Assembly (NCBI GenBank): GCA_964016885.1
Contig: OZ024742.1
Location: 7,131,662-7,195,661 of the forward strand
Origin: Eledone cirrhosa
Lineage: Eukaryota > Mollusca > Cephalopoda > Octopoda > Eledonidae
DNA: 64,000 nt
Direction of reading: 5' to 3'
The notes under the pieces are model-generated. The model made no database searches, had not been told where the DNA came from, and saw only the letters and a program-made list of their open reading frames with translations. Made by a program: the position numbers and the translations under genes. Within the stretch, counting starts at the first letter, position 1. Each line of letters opens with the position of its first letter. Positions 11,450-26,072 of this stretch are shown piece by piece.

Positions 11450-11652
11450 TTAAATAACAACACAACCAACAACAGCAACAATGACAATAACAACACAACC
11501 AACAACAGCAACAATGACAATAACAACACAACCAACAACAGCAACAATGACAATAACAACAGAACCAGCAACAGCAACGATGACATTAACAACACAACCA
11601 ACAACAGCAACAATGACAACAACAACATAACCAACAACAGCAGCAATTAAAT
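11449..11652. repeat. Module B, first of 23 copies (197-bp landmark)
   Basis: B runs from one ATTAAAT to the next, 197 bp apart. Inside are three ordinary units, then diagnostic AACAGAACCAGCAACAG, CAACGATGACATTAAC, GACAACAACAACATAACC and CAGCAGCAATTAAAT segments. Left markers of the 23 copies are at 11449, 13046, 16128, 18880, 23961, 25279, 27657, 31144, 36074, 37392, 40678, 42150, 43204, 44456, 45928, 48585, 49835, 52231, 54690, 55909, 58110, 58965 and 60177. Most keep 197 bp. The 45928 copy is one unit shorter, 49835 is three units longer, and 58110 has lost a unit. Right halves alone survive at 39392 and 61751. Some ends read ATTATAT (19077, 27854, 31341, 52231, 54690) or ATTAAGT (59162, 60374). 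Confidence 0.9.
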
Positions 11653-13046
11653 TACAACATGACCAACAACATCAACAATGACAATAACAACACAACCAAC
11701 AACAGCAACAATGACAATAACAACACAACCAACAACAGCAATAATGACAATAACAACACAACCAACAACAGCAAAAATGACAATAACAACACAACCAACA
11801 ACAGCAACAATGACAATAACAACACAACCAACAACAGCAACAATGACAATAACAACACAACCAACACCAGCAACAATGACAATAACAACACAACCAACAA
11901 CAGCAATAATGACAATAACAACACAACCATCAATATCAACAATGACAATAACAACACAACCAACAACAGCAACAGTGACAATAACAACACAACCAACAAT
12001 ATCAACAATGACAATAACAACAAAACCAACAACAGCAACAATGACAATAAAAACACAACCAACAACAGCAACAATGACAATAACAACACAACCAACAACA
12101 GCAACAATGACAATAACAACACAACCAACAACAGCAACAATGACAATAAGAACACAACCAACAACAGCAATAATGACAATAACAACACAACCAACAACAG
12201 CAACAGTGACAATAACAACACAACCAACAACAGCAACAGTGACAATAACAACACAACCAACAACACCAATAATGACAATAACAACACAACCAACAACAGC
12301 AACAATGACAATAACGACACAACCAACAGCAGCAACAGTGACAATAACAACACAACCAACAACAGCAACAATGACATTAACAACACAACCAACAACAGCA
12401 ACAATGACAATAACAACACAACCAACAACAGCAACAATGACAATAACGACACAACCAACAACAGCAACAGTGACAATAACAACACAACCAACAACAGCAA
12501 TAATGACAATAACAACACAACCAACAACAGCAACAATGACAATAAAAACACAACCAACAACAGCAACAATGACAATAACAACACAACCCACAATATCAAC
12601 AATGACAATAACAACACAACCAACAACAGCAACAATGACAATAACAACACAACCAACAATATCAACAATGACAATAACAACAAAACCAACAACAGCAACA
12701 ATGACAATAACAACAAAACCAACAACAGCAACAATGACAATAACAACACAACCAACAACAGCAACAATGACAATAACAACACAACCAATAACAACAAAAC
12801 CAACAATATCAACAATGACAATAACAACACAACCAACAACAGCAACAATGACAATAACAACACAACCAACAACAGCAACAATGACAATAATAACACGACC
12901 AACAATAGCAACAATGACAATAACAACACGACCAACAACAGCAACAATGACAATAACAACACGACCAACAACAGCAACAATGACAATAACAACACAACCA
13001 ACAACAGCAACAATGACAATAACAACACGACCAACAACAGCAACAA
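11449..13046. repeat. 3.08-kb higher-order repeat, partial copy 0
   Basis: From about 11940 to 13046 this block matches 15022-16128 at an offset of 3,082 bp: the minus-strand translations of 12002-12355 and 15084-15437 and of 12377-12586 and 15459-15668 look identical. The first 300 bp after B differ, so this is a 5'-truncated or rearranged member. Confidence 0.8.
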
Positions 13047-16000
13047 TTAAATAACAACACAACCAACAACAGCAACAATGACAATAACAACACAACCAAC
13101 AACAGCAACAATGACAATAACAACACAACCAACAACAGCAACAATGACAATAACAACAGAACCAGCAACAGCAACGATGACATTAACAACACAACCAACA
13201 ACAGCAACAATGACAACAACAACATAACCAACAACAGCAGCAATTAAATTACAACATGACCAACAACAGCAACAATGACAATAACAACACAACCAACAAC
13301 AGCAACAATGACAATAACAACACAACCAACAACAGCAATAATGACAATAACAAGACAACCAACAACAGCAAAAATGACAATAACAACACAACCAACAACA
13401 GCAACAATGACAATAACAACACAACCAACAACAGCAACAATGACAATAACAACACAACCAACAATATCAACAATGACAATAACAACAAAACCAACAACAG
13501 CAACAATGATAATAACAACAAAACCAACAACAGCAACAATGACAATAACAACACAACCAACAACAGCAACAATGACAATAACAACACAACCAACAACAGC
13601 AACAATGACAATAACAACAAAACCAACAACAGCATCAATGACAATAACAACACAACCAACAACAGCAACAATGACAATAACAGCACAACCAACAACAGCA
13701 ACAATGACAATAACAACACAACCAACAACAACAACAATGACAATAACAACACAACCAACAACAGCAACAATGACAATAACAACACAACCAACAACAGCAA
13801 CAATGACAATAACAACACAACCAACAACAGCAACAATGACAATAACAACACGACCAACAACAGCAACAATGACAGTAAAACACTACCAACAACAGCAACA
13901 ATGACAATAACAACACAACAAAACAACAGCAACAATGACAATAACAACACAACCAACACCAGCAACAATGACAATAACAACACAACCAACAACAGCATCA
14001 ATGACAATAACAGCACAACCAACAACAGCACCAATGACAGTAACAACACAACCAACAACAGCAATAATGACAATAAGAACACAACCAACAACAGCAACAG
14101 TGACAATAACAACACAACCAACAACAGCAACAATGACAATAACAACACAACCAACAACAGCAATAATGACACTAACAACACAACCAACAACAGAAACAAT
14201 GACAATAACAACACAACCAACAACAGCAACAGTGACAATAACAACACAACCAACAACAGCAACAGTGACAATAACAACACAACCAACAACAGCAACAATG
14301 ACAATAACAACACAACCAACAACAGCAACAGTGACAATAACAACACAACCAACAACAGCAACAATGACAATAACAACAAAACCAACAACAGCAATAATGA
14401 CAATAACGACACAACCAACAACAGCAACAGTGACAATAACAACACAACCAACAACAGCAATAATGACAATAACAACACAACCAACAACAGCAACAATGAC
14501 ATTAACAACACAACCAACAACAGCAACAATGACAATAACAACACAACCAACAACAGCAACAATGACAATAACAACACAACCAACAATATCAACAATGACA
14601 ATAACAACAAAACCAACAACAGCAACAATGACAATAAAAACACAACCAACAACAGCAACAATGACAATAACAACACAACCAACAACAGCAACAATGACAA
14701 TAACAACACAACCAACAACAGCAACAATGACAATAACAACACAACCAACAACAGCAATAATGACAATAACAACACAACCAACAACAGCAACAGTGACAAT
14801 AACAACACAACCAACAACAGCAACAGTGACAATAACAACACAACCAACAACACCAATAATGACAATAATTACACAACCAACAACAGCAACAATGACAATA
14901 ACGACACAACCTACAACAGCAACAGTGACAATAACAACACAACCAACAACAGCAACAATGACATTAACAACACAACCAACAACAGCAACAGTGACAATAA
15001 CAACACAACCAACAATATCAACAATGACAATAACAACACAACCAACAACAGCAACAGTGACAATAACAACACAACCAACAATATCAACAATGACAATAAC
15101 AACAAAACCAACAACAGCAACAATGACAATAAAAACACAACCAACAACAGCAACAATGACAATAACAACACAACCAACAACAGCAACAATGACAATAACA
15201 ACACAACCAACAACAGCAACAATGACAATAAGAACACAACCAACAACAGCAATAATGACAATAACAACACAACCAACAACAGCAACAGTGACAATAACAA
15301 CACAACCAACAACAGCAACAGTGACAATAACAACACAACCAACAACACCAATAATGACAATAACAACACAACCAACAACAGCAACAATGACAATAACGAC
15401 ACAACCAACAGCAGCAACAGTGACAATAACAACACAACCAACAACAGCAACAATGACATTAACAACACAACCAACAACAGCAACAATGACAATAACAACA
15501 CAACCAACAACAGCAACAATGACAATAACGACACAACCAACAACAGCAACAGTGACAATAACAACACAACCAACAACAGCAATAATGACAATAACAACAC
15601 AACCAACAACAGCAACAATGACAATAAAAACACAACCAACAACAGCAACAATGACAATAACAACACAACCCACAATATCAACAATGACAATAACAACACA
15701 ACCAACAACAGCAACAATGACAATAACAACACAACCAACAATATCAACAATGACAATAACAACAAAACCAACAACAGCAACAATGACAATAACAACAAAA
15801 CCAACAACAGCAACAATGACAATAACAACACAACCAACAACAGCAACAATGATAATAACAACACAACCAATAACAACAAAACCAACAATATCAACAATGA
15901 CAATAACAACACAACCAACAACAGCAACAATGACAATAACAACACAACCAACAACAGCAACAATGACAATAATAACACGACCAACAACAGCAACAATGAC

Positions 16001-16128
16001 AATAATAACACGACCAACAACAGCAACAATGACAATAACAACACGACCAACAACAGCAACAATGACAATAACAACACAACCAACAACAGCAACAATGACA
16101 ATAACAACACGACCAACAACAGCAACAA
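13046..16128. repeat. 3.08-kb higher-order repeat, copy 1
   Basis: B to B distance is 3,082 bp. After B come a CAAAAATG unit, ATATC plus GATAATAAC units, an A unit near 13875, the CACCAGC / CATCAATG / CACCAATG run, and the part shared with copy 0. The longest + strand open frame of the window (958 codons, Asn-rich, from 13256) lies here only because this copy has substitutions but few frame-changing indels. Confidence 0.85.
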
Positions 16129-18880
16129 TTAAATAACAACACAACCAACAACAGCAACAATGACAATAACAACACAACCAACAACAGCAACAATGACAAT
16201 AACAACACAACCAACAACAGCAACAATGACAATAACAACAGAACCAGCAACAGCAACGATGACATTAACAACACAACCAACAACAGCAACAATGACAACA
16301 ACAACATAACCAACAACAGCAGCAATTAAATTACAACATGACCAACAACAGCAACAATGACAATAACAACACAACCAACAACAGCAACAATGACAATAAC
16401 AACACAACCAACAACAGCAATAATGACAATAACAACACAACCAACAACAGCAAAAATGACAATAACAACACAACCAACAACAGCAACAATGACAATAACA
16501 ACACAACCAACAACAGCAACAATGACAATAACAACACAACCAACAATATCAACAATGACAATAACAACAAAACCAACAACAGCAACAATGATAATAACAA
16601 CAAAACCAACAACAGCAACAATGACAATAACAACACAACCAACAACAGCAACAATGACAATAACAACACAACCAACAACAGCAACAATGACAATAACAAC
16701 AAAACCAACAACAGCATCAATGACAATAACAACACAACCAACAACAGCAACAATGACAATAACAGCACAACCAACAACAGCAACAATGACAATAACAACA
16801 CAACCAACAACAACAACAATGACAATAACAACACAACCAACAACAGCAACAATGACAATAACAACACAACCAACAACAGCAACAATGACAATAACAACAC
16901 AACCAACAACAGCAACAATGACAATAACAACACGACCAACAACAGCAACAATGACAGTAAAACACTACCAACAACAGCAACAATGACAATAACAACACAA
17001 CAAAACAACAGCAACAATGACAATAACAACACAACCAACACCAGCAACAATGACAATAACAACACAACCAACAACAGCATCAATGACAATAACAGCACAA
17101 CCAACAACAGCACCAATGACAGTAACAACACAACCAACAACAGCAATAATGACAATAAGAACACAACCAACAACAGCAACAGTGACAATAACAACACAAC
17201 CAACAACAGCAACAATGACAATAACAACACAACCAACAACAGCAATAATGACACTAACAACACAACCAACAACAGAAACAATGACAATAACAACACAACC
17301 AACAACAGCAACAGTGACAATAACAACACAACCAACAACAGCAACAGTGACAATAACAACACAACCAACAACAGCAACAATGACAATAACAACACAACCA
17401 ACAACAGCAACAGTGACAATAACAACACAACCAACAACAGCAACAATGACAATAACAACAAAACCAACAACAGCAATAATGACAATAACGACACAACCAA
17501 CAACAGCAACAGTGACAATAACAACACAACCAACAACAGCAATAATGCCAATAACAACACAACCAACAACAGCAACAATGACATTAACAACACAACCAAC
17601 AACAGCAACAATGACAATAACAACACAACCAACAACAGCAACAATGACAATAACAACACAACCAACAGTATCAACAATGACAATAACAACAAAACCAACA
17701 ACAGCAACAATGACAATAAAAACACAACCAACAACAGCAACAATGACAATAACAACACAACCAACAACAGCAACAATGACAATAACAACACAACCAACAA
17801 CAGCAACAATGACAATAACAACACAACCAACAACAGCAATAATGACAATAACAACACAACCAACAACAGCAACAGTGACAATAACAACACAACCAACAAC
17901 AGCAACAGTGACAATAACAACACAACCAACAACACCAATAATGACAATAATTACACAACCAACAACAGCAACAATGACAATAACGACACAACCTACAACA
18001 GCAACAGTGACAATAACAACACAACCAACAACAGCAACAATGACATTAACAACACAACCAACAACAGCAACAATGACAATAACAACACAACCAACAACAG
18101 CAACAATGACAATAACGACACAACCAACAACAGCAACAGTGACAATAACAACACAACCAACAACAGCAATAATGACAATAACAACACAACCAACAACAGC
18201 AACAATGACAATAACAACATAACCAACAACAGCAACAATGACAATAACAACACAACCCACAATATCAACAATGACAATAACAACACAACCAACAACAGCA
18301 ACAATGACAATAACAACACAACCAACAATATCAACAATGACAATAACAACAAAACCAACAACAGCAACAATGACAATAACAACACAACCAACAACAGCAA
18401 AAATGACAATAACAACACAACGAACAACAGCAACAATGACAATAACAACACAACCAACAACAGCAACAATGACAATAACAACACAACCAACAATATCAAC
18501 AATGACAATAACAACACAACCAACAATATCAACAATGACAATAACAACAAAACCAACAACAGCAACAATGACAATAACAACAAAACCAACAACAGCAACA
18601 ATGACAATAACAACACAACCAATAACAACAAAACCAACAATATCAACAATGACAATAACAACACAACCAACAACAGCAACAATGACAATAACAACACAAC
18701 CAACAACAGCAACAATGACAATAATAACACGACCAACAACAGCAACAATGACAATAACAACACGACCAACAACAGCAACAATGACAATAACAACACGACC
18801 AACAACAGCAACAATGACAATAACAACACAACCAACAACAGCAACAATGACAATAACAACACGACCAACAACAGCAACAA
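16128..18880. repeat. 3.08-kb higher-order repeat, copy 2 (shortened to 2,752 bp)
   Basis: Matches copy 1 at offset 3,082 from 16128 to about 18040; the minus-strand frames 13249-14865 and 16331-17947 have the same 538 codons with only scattered changes (for example GACAATAAC to GCCAATAAC near 17547). It then switches variant order, loses about 330 bp, gains an AACATAACC stop unit near 18218, and rejoins the common end with the 15-bp truncated unit near 18617. Confidence 0.85.
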
Positions 18881-19076
18881 TTAAATAACAACACAACCAA
18901 CAACAGCAACAATGACAATAACAACACAACCAACAACAGCAACAATGACAATAACAACACAACCAACAACAGCAACAATGACAATAACAACAGAACCAGC
19001 AACAGCAACGATGACATTAACAACACAACCAACAACAGCAACAATTACAACAACAACATAACCAACAACAGCAGCA

Positions 19077-20004
19077 ATTATATAACAACACGACCAACAA
19101 CAGCAACAATGACAATAACAACACAACCAACAACAGCAACAATGACAATAACAACACAACCAACAACAGCAATAATGACAATAACAACACAACCAACAAC
19201 AGCAATAATGACAATAACAACACAACAACCAACAACAGCAACATTGACGGTAACAACAAAAACCAACAACAGCAACAGTGACAATAACAACACAACCAAC
19301 AACAGCAACAATGACAATAACAACAAAACCAACAACAGCAACAATGACAATAACAACACAACCAACAACAGCAACAGTGAAAATAACAACACAACCAACA
19401 ACAGCAACAATGACAATAACAACACAACCAGCAACAGCAACAATGACAAAAACAAGACAACCAACAACATCAACAATGACAATAATAACACAACCAACAA
19501 CAGCAACAATGACAATAACAACAAAACCAACAACAGCAACAATGACAATAACAACACAACCAACAACCGCAACAATGACAATAACAACACGACCAACAAC
19601 AGCAATAATGACAATAACAAGAAAACCAGAGACAGCAATAATGACAATAACAACACAACCAACAACAGCAACAATGACAATAACAACACAACCAACAACA
19701 GCAATAATGACAATAACAACACAACCAACAACAGCAATAATGACAATAACAACACAACCAACAACAGCAACAATGACAATAACAACACGACCAACAACAG
19801 CAACAATGACAATAACAACACAACCAACAACAGCAACAATGACAATAGCAACACAACCAACAATATCAACAATGACAATAACAACACAACCAACAACAGC
19901 AATAATGACAATAACAACACAACCAACAACAGCAACAATGACAATAACAACACAACCAACAACAGCAACAATGACAATAACAACACAACCAACAATAGCA
20001 ACAA
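19077..20004. repeat. Long D block, 927 bp (first of three)
   Basis: Runs from the end of B to the C doublet. It has a 36-bp unit (AACACAACAACCAACAAC near 19222), an ACATTGACGGTAACAAC unit, a GACAAAAACAAGACAACC unit and an AAGAAAACCAGAGACAGC unit near 19620. Exact-length copies are at 27854-28781 and 31341-32268. The short 596-bp D block shares the start and end but lacks the middle ten units. Confidence 0.85.
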
Positions 20005-20030
20005 TTAAATAACAACAGCGACAATTAAAT
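20004..20030. repeat. Module C, first of 17 copies (TTAAAT doublet)
   Basis: Two ATTAAAT heptamers 20 bp apart, joined by AACAACAGCRACA. Each C is preceded by an ACAATAGCAAC unit and followed within 70 bp by an ACGGCAATAATG unit. First-heptamer positions are 20004, 21238, 22175, 22855, 26072, 28781, 29559, 32268, 33502, 34439, 38185, 41471, 45249, 46688, 50727, 53219 and 63558. The left heptamer is ATTATAT at 41471 and 45249. Confidence 0.88.
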
Positions 20031-23000
20031 AACAACACAACCAACAACAGCAACAATGACAATAACAACACAACCAACAACGGCAATAATGACAATAACA
20101 ACACAACCAACAATATCAACAATGACAATAACAACACAACCAACAACAGCAATAATGACAATAACAACACAACCAACAACAGTAACAATGACAATAACAA
20201 CACAACCAACAACAGCAACAATGACAATAACGATACAACCAACAACAGCAACAATGACAATAACAACACAACCAACAACAGCAACAATGACATTAACAAC
20301 ACAACCAACAACAGCAACAATGACAATAACAACACAACCAACAACAGCAACAATGACAATAACAACACAACCAACAATATCAACAATGACAATAACAACA
20401 CAACCAACAACAGCAACAATGACAATAACAACACAACCAACACTATCAACAATGACAATAACAACACGACCAACAACAGCAACAATGACAATAACAACAC
20501 AACCAACAACAGCAACAATGACAATAACAACATAACCAACAACAGCAACAATGACAATAACAACAAAACCAACAACAGCAACAATGACAATAACAACACA
20601 ACCAACAACAGCAACAATGACAAGAACAACACAACCAACAATATCAACAATGACGATAACAAAACAACCAACAACAGCAACAATGATAATAACAACACAA
20701 CCAACAACAGCAACAATGACATTAACAACACAACCAACAACAGCAACAATGACAATAACAACACAACCAACAACAGCAACAATGACAATAACAACACAAC
20801 CAACAATATCAACAATGACAATAACAACACAACCAACAACAGCAACAATGACAATAACAACACAACCAACAACCGCAACAATGACAATAACAACACAACC
20901 AACAACAGCAACAATGACAACAACAACACAACCAACAACAATGACAATAATAACACATCCAATAACAGCAACAATGACAATAACAACACAACCAAAAACA
21001 GCAACAATGACAATAACAACACAACCAACAACAGCAACAATGACAATAACAACACAACCAACAACAGCAACAATGACAATAACAACACGACCAACAACAG
21101 CAACAATGACAATAACAACACAACCAACAACAGCAATAATGACAATAACAACACAACCAACAACAGCAACAATGACAATAACAACACAACCAACAACAGC
21201 AACAATGACAATAACAACACAACCAACAATAGCAACAATTAAATAACAACAGCAACAATTAAATAACAACACAACCAACAACAGCAACAATGACAATAAC
21301 AACACAACCAACAACGGCAATAATGACAATAACAACACAACCAACAATATCAACAATGACAATAACAACACAACCTACAACAGCAATAATGACAATAACA
21401 ACACAACCAACAACAGCAACAATGACAATAACAACACAACCAACAACAGCAACAATGACATTAACAACACAACCAACAACAGCAACGATGACAATAACAA
21501 CACAACCAACAACAGCAACAATGACAATAACAACACAACCAACAATATCAACAATGACAATAACAACACAACCAACAACAGCAACAATGACAATAACAAC
21601 ACAACCAACACTATCAACAATGACAATAACAACACAACCAACAACAGCAACAATGACAATAACAACACAACCAACAATATCAACAATGATAATAACAACA
21701 CAACCAACAACAGCAACAATGACAATAACAACACAACCAACAATATCAACAATGACAATAACAACACAACCAACAACAGCAACAATGACAATAACAACAC
21801 AACCAACAACCGCAACAATGACAATAACAACACAACCAACAACAGCAACAATGACAACAACAACACAACCAACAACAATGACAATAATAACACATCCAAT
21901 AACAACAACAATGACAATAACAACACAACCAACAACAGCAACAATGACAATAACAACACAACCAACAACAGCAACAATGACAATAACAACACAACCAACA
22001 ACAGCAACAATGACAATAACAACACGACCAACAACAGCAACAATGACAATAACAACACAACCAACAAAAGCAATAATGACAATAACAACACAACCAACAA
22101 CAGCAACAATGACAATAACAACACAACCAACAACAGCAACAATGACAATAACAACACAACCAACAATAGCAACAATTAAATAACAACAGCAACAATTAAA
22201 TAACAACACAACCAACAACAGCAACAATGACAATAACAACACAACCAACAACGGCAATAATGACAATAACAACACAACCAAACAATATCAACAATGACAA
22301 TAACAACACAACCTACAACAGCAATAATGACAATAACAACACAACCAACAACAGCAACAATGACAATAACAACACAACCAACAACAGCAACAATGACAAT
22401 AACGACACAACCAACAACAGCAACAATGACAATAACAACACAACCAACAACAGCAACAATGACATTAACAACACAACCAACAACAGCAACAATGACAATA
22501 ACAACACAACCAACAACAGCAACAATGACAATAACAACACAACCAACAATATCAACAATGACAATAACAACACAACCAACAACAGCAACAATGACATTAA
22601 CAACACAACCAACAACAGCAACAATGACAATAACAACACAACCAACAACAGCAACAATGACAATAACAACACAACCAACACTATCAACAATGACAATAAC
22701 AACAAAACCAACAACAGCAACAATGACAATAACAACACAACCAACAACAGCAATAATGACAATAACAACACAACCAACAACAGCAACAATGACAATAACA
22801 ACACAACCAACAACAGCAACAATGACAATAACAACACAACCAACAATAGCAACAATTAAATAACAACAGCAACAATTAAATAACAACACAACCAACAACA
22901 GCAACAATGACAATAACAACACAACCAACAACGGCAATAATGACAATAACAACACAACCAAACAATATCAACAATGACAATAACAACACAACCAACAATA

Positions 23001-23960
23001 TCAACAATGACAATAACAACACAACCAACAACAGCAACAATGACAATAACAACACAACCAACACTATCAACAATGACAATAACAACAAAACCAACAACAG
23101 CAACAATGACAATAACAACACAACCAACAACAGCAACAATGACAATAACAACATAACCAACAACAGCAACAATGACAATAACAACAAAACCAACAACAGC
23201 AACAATGACAATAACAACACAACCAACAATATCAACAATGACGATAACAACACAACCAACAACAGCAACAATGATAATAACAACACAACCAACAACAGCA
23301 ACAATGACATTAACAACACAACCAACAACAGCAACAATGACAATAACAACACAACCAACAACAGCAACAATGACAATAACAACACAACCAACAATATCAA
23401 TGACAATAACAACACGACCAACAATAGCAATAATGACAATAACAACACAACCAACACCAGTAACAATGACAATAACAACACGACCAACAACAGCAACAAT
23501 GACAATAACAACACTACCAACAACAGCAACAATGACTATAACAACACAACCAACAACACCAACAATGACAATAACAACACAACCAATAACAGCGACAATG
23601 ACAATGTCAACAAAACCAACAACAGCAACAATGACAATAACAACACAACCAACAACAGCAACAATGACAATAACAACACGACCAACAATATCAACGATGA
23701 CAATAACAACACAACCAACAACAGCTACAATGACAATAACAACACAACCAACAACAGCAACAATGACAATAATAACACGACCAACAACAGCAACAATGAC
23801 AATAACAACACGACCAACAACAGCAACAATGACAATAACAACACGACCAACAACAGCAACAATGACAATAACAACACAACCAACAACAGCAACAATGACA
23901 ATAACAACACAACCAACAACAGCAACAATGACAATAACAACACGACCAACAACAGCAACA

Positions 23961-25279
23961 ATTAAATAACAACACAACCAACAACAGCAACAATGACAAT
24001 AACAACACAACCAACAACAGCAACAATGACAATAACAACACAACCAACAACAGCAACAATGACAATAACAACAGAACCAGCAACAGCAACGATGACATTA
24101 ACAACACAACCAACAACAGCAACAATGACAACAACAACATAACAAACAACAGCAGCAATTAAATAACAACACGACCAACAACAGCAACAATGACAATAAC
24201 AACACAACCAACAACAGCAACAATGACAATAACAACACAACCAACAACAGCAACAGTGACAATAACAACACAACCAACAACAGCGACAATGACAATAACA
24301 ACAAAACCAACAACAGCAACAATGACAATAACAACAAAACCAACAACAGCAACAATGACAATAACAACACAACCAACAACAGCAACAATCACAACAACAA
24401 CACGACCAACAACAGCAATAATGACAATAACAACACAACCAACAACAGTAACAATGACAATAACAACACGACCAACAACAGCAACAATGACAATAACAAC
24501 ACTACCAACAACAGCAACAATGACAATAACAACACAACCAACAACACCAACAATGACAATAAGAACACAACCAACAACAGCGACAATGACAATAACAACA
24601 AAACCAACAACGGCAACAATGATAATAACAACACAACCAACAACAGCAACAATGACAATAACAACATAACCAACAACAGCAACAATGACAATAACAACAA
24701 AACCAACAACAGCAACAATCACAATAACAACACAACCAACAACAGCAACAATGACAATAACAACACAACCAACAACAGCAACAATGTCAATAACAACACA
24801 ACCAACAACAGCAACAATGACAATAACAACAAAACCAACAACAGCAACAATGACAATAACAACACAACCAACAACAGCAACAATGACAATAACAACACAA
24901 CCAACAACAGCAACAATGACAATAACAACACAACCAACAACAGCAACAATGACAATAAAAACACAACCAACAACAGCAACCATGACAATAACAATACGAC
25001 CAACAACAGCAACAATGACAATAACAACACAACCAACAATATCAACAATGACAATAACAACACAACCAACAACAGCAACAATGACAATAACAACACAACC
25101 AACAACAGCAACAATGACAATAATAACACGACCAACAACAGCAACAATGACAATAACAACACGACCAACAACAGCAACAGTGACAATAACAACACGACCA
25201 ACAACAGCAACAATGACAATAACAACACAAGCAACAACAGCAACAATGACAATAACAACACGACCAACAACAGCAACAA
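23961..25279. repeat. B plus X block (B-to-B unit)
   Basis: X starts with CACGACC after B and carries, in order, a GCGACAATG unit, an ACAATCACAACAAC unit, a GTAACAATG unit, CACTACC, ACACCAACAATG with AATAAGAAC, ACGGCAACAATGATAATAAC, an AACATAACC unit, CAACCATGAC with CAATACGACC, and ends in CACGACC units before the next B. Related X blocks follow B at 36074, 42150, 43204 and 48585; X-type sequence after the solitary B right half at 39392 runs to 40678. Lengths vary from 857 to 1,286 bp. Confidence 0.8.
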
Positions 25280-25475
25280 TTAAATAACAACACAACCAAC
25301 AACAGCAACAATGACAATAACAACACAACCAACAACAGCAACAATGACAATAACAACACAACCAACAACAGCAACAATGACAATAACAACAGAACCAGCA
25401 ACAGAAACGATGACATTAACAACACAACCAACAACAGCAACAATGACAACAACAACATAACCAACAACAGCAGCA

Positions 25476-26072
25476 ATTAAATAACAACACGACCAACAAC
25501 AGCAACAATGACAATAACAACACAACCAACAACAGCAACAATGACAATAACAACACAACCAACAACAGCAATAATGACAATAACAACACAACCAACAACA
25601 GCAATAATGACAATAACAACACAACAACCAACAACAGCAACAATGACAGTAACAACACAACCAACAACAGCAACAGTGACAATAACAACACAACCAACAA
25701 CAGCAACAATGACAATAACAACAAAACCAACAACAGCAACAATGACAATAACAACACAACCAACAACAGCAACAGTGAAAATAACAACACAACCAACAAC
25801 AGCAACAATGACAATAACAACACAACCAACAACAGCAACAATGACAATAACAACACAACCAACAACAGCAACAATGACAATAATAACACAATGAACAACA
25901 GCAACAATGACAATAACAACAAAACCAACAACAGCAACAATGACAATAACAACACAACCAACAACAGCAATAATGACAATAACAACACAACCAACAACAG
26001 CAACAATGACAATAACAACACAACCAACAACAGCAACAATGACAATAACAACACAACCAACAATAGCAACAA
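25476..26072. repeat. Short D block, exactly 596 bp (first of six)
   Basis: From the right heptamer of B to the left heptamer of C is 596 bp here and also at 37589-38185, 40875-41471, 44653-45249, 46092-46688 and 50131-50727. Diagnostic units are the 36-bp ACAACAACC unit, GACAGTAAC, CAGTGAAAATAAC, and a late AACACAATGAACAAC or AACACAATCAACAAC unit. A 791-bp variant sits at 52428-53219. Constant length in six copies shows they spread as a unit. Confidence 0.88.

Noticed and set aside
6585..11531. 1,648-codon minus-strand open frame rich in Cys, Val, Ile and Leu
   Set aside because: It consists only of translated 33-mers (VIVAVVGCVVI, CCYCHCCCCWL, VVLLLSLLLLL frames change at each indel). The unit has no stop in any minus frame, so length is no evidence of coding.
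13256..16132. 958-codon Asn-rich + strand ORF
   Set aside because: Starts at an ATG made by a chance CAACATGACC next to a B module and runs until the next TTAAAT. No non-repeat domain, and the same ATG in sister copies gives different lengths.
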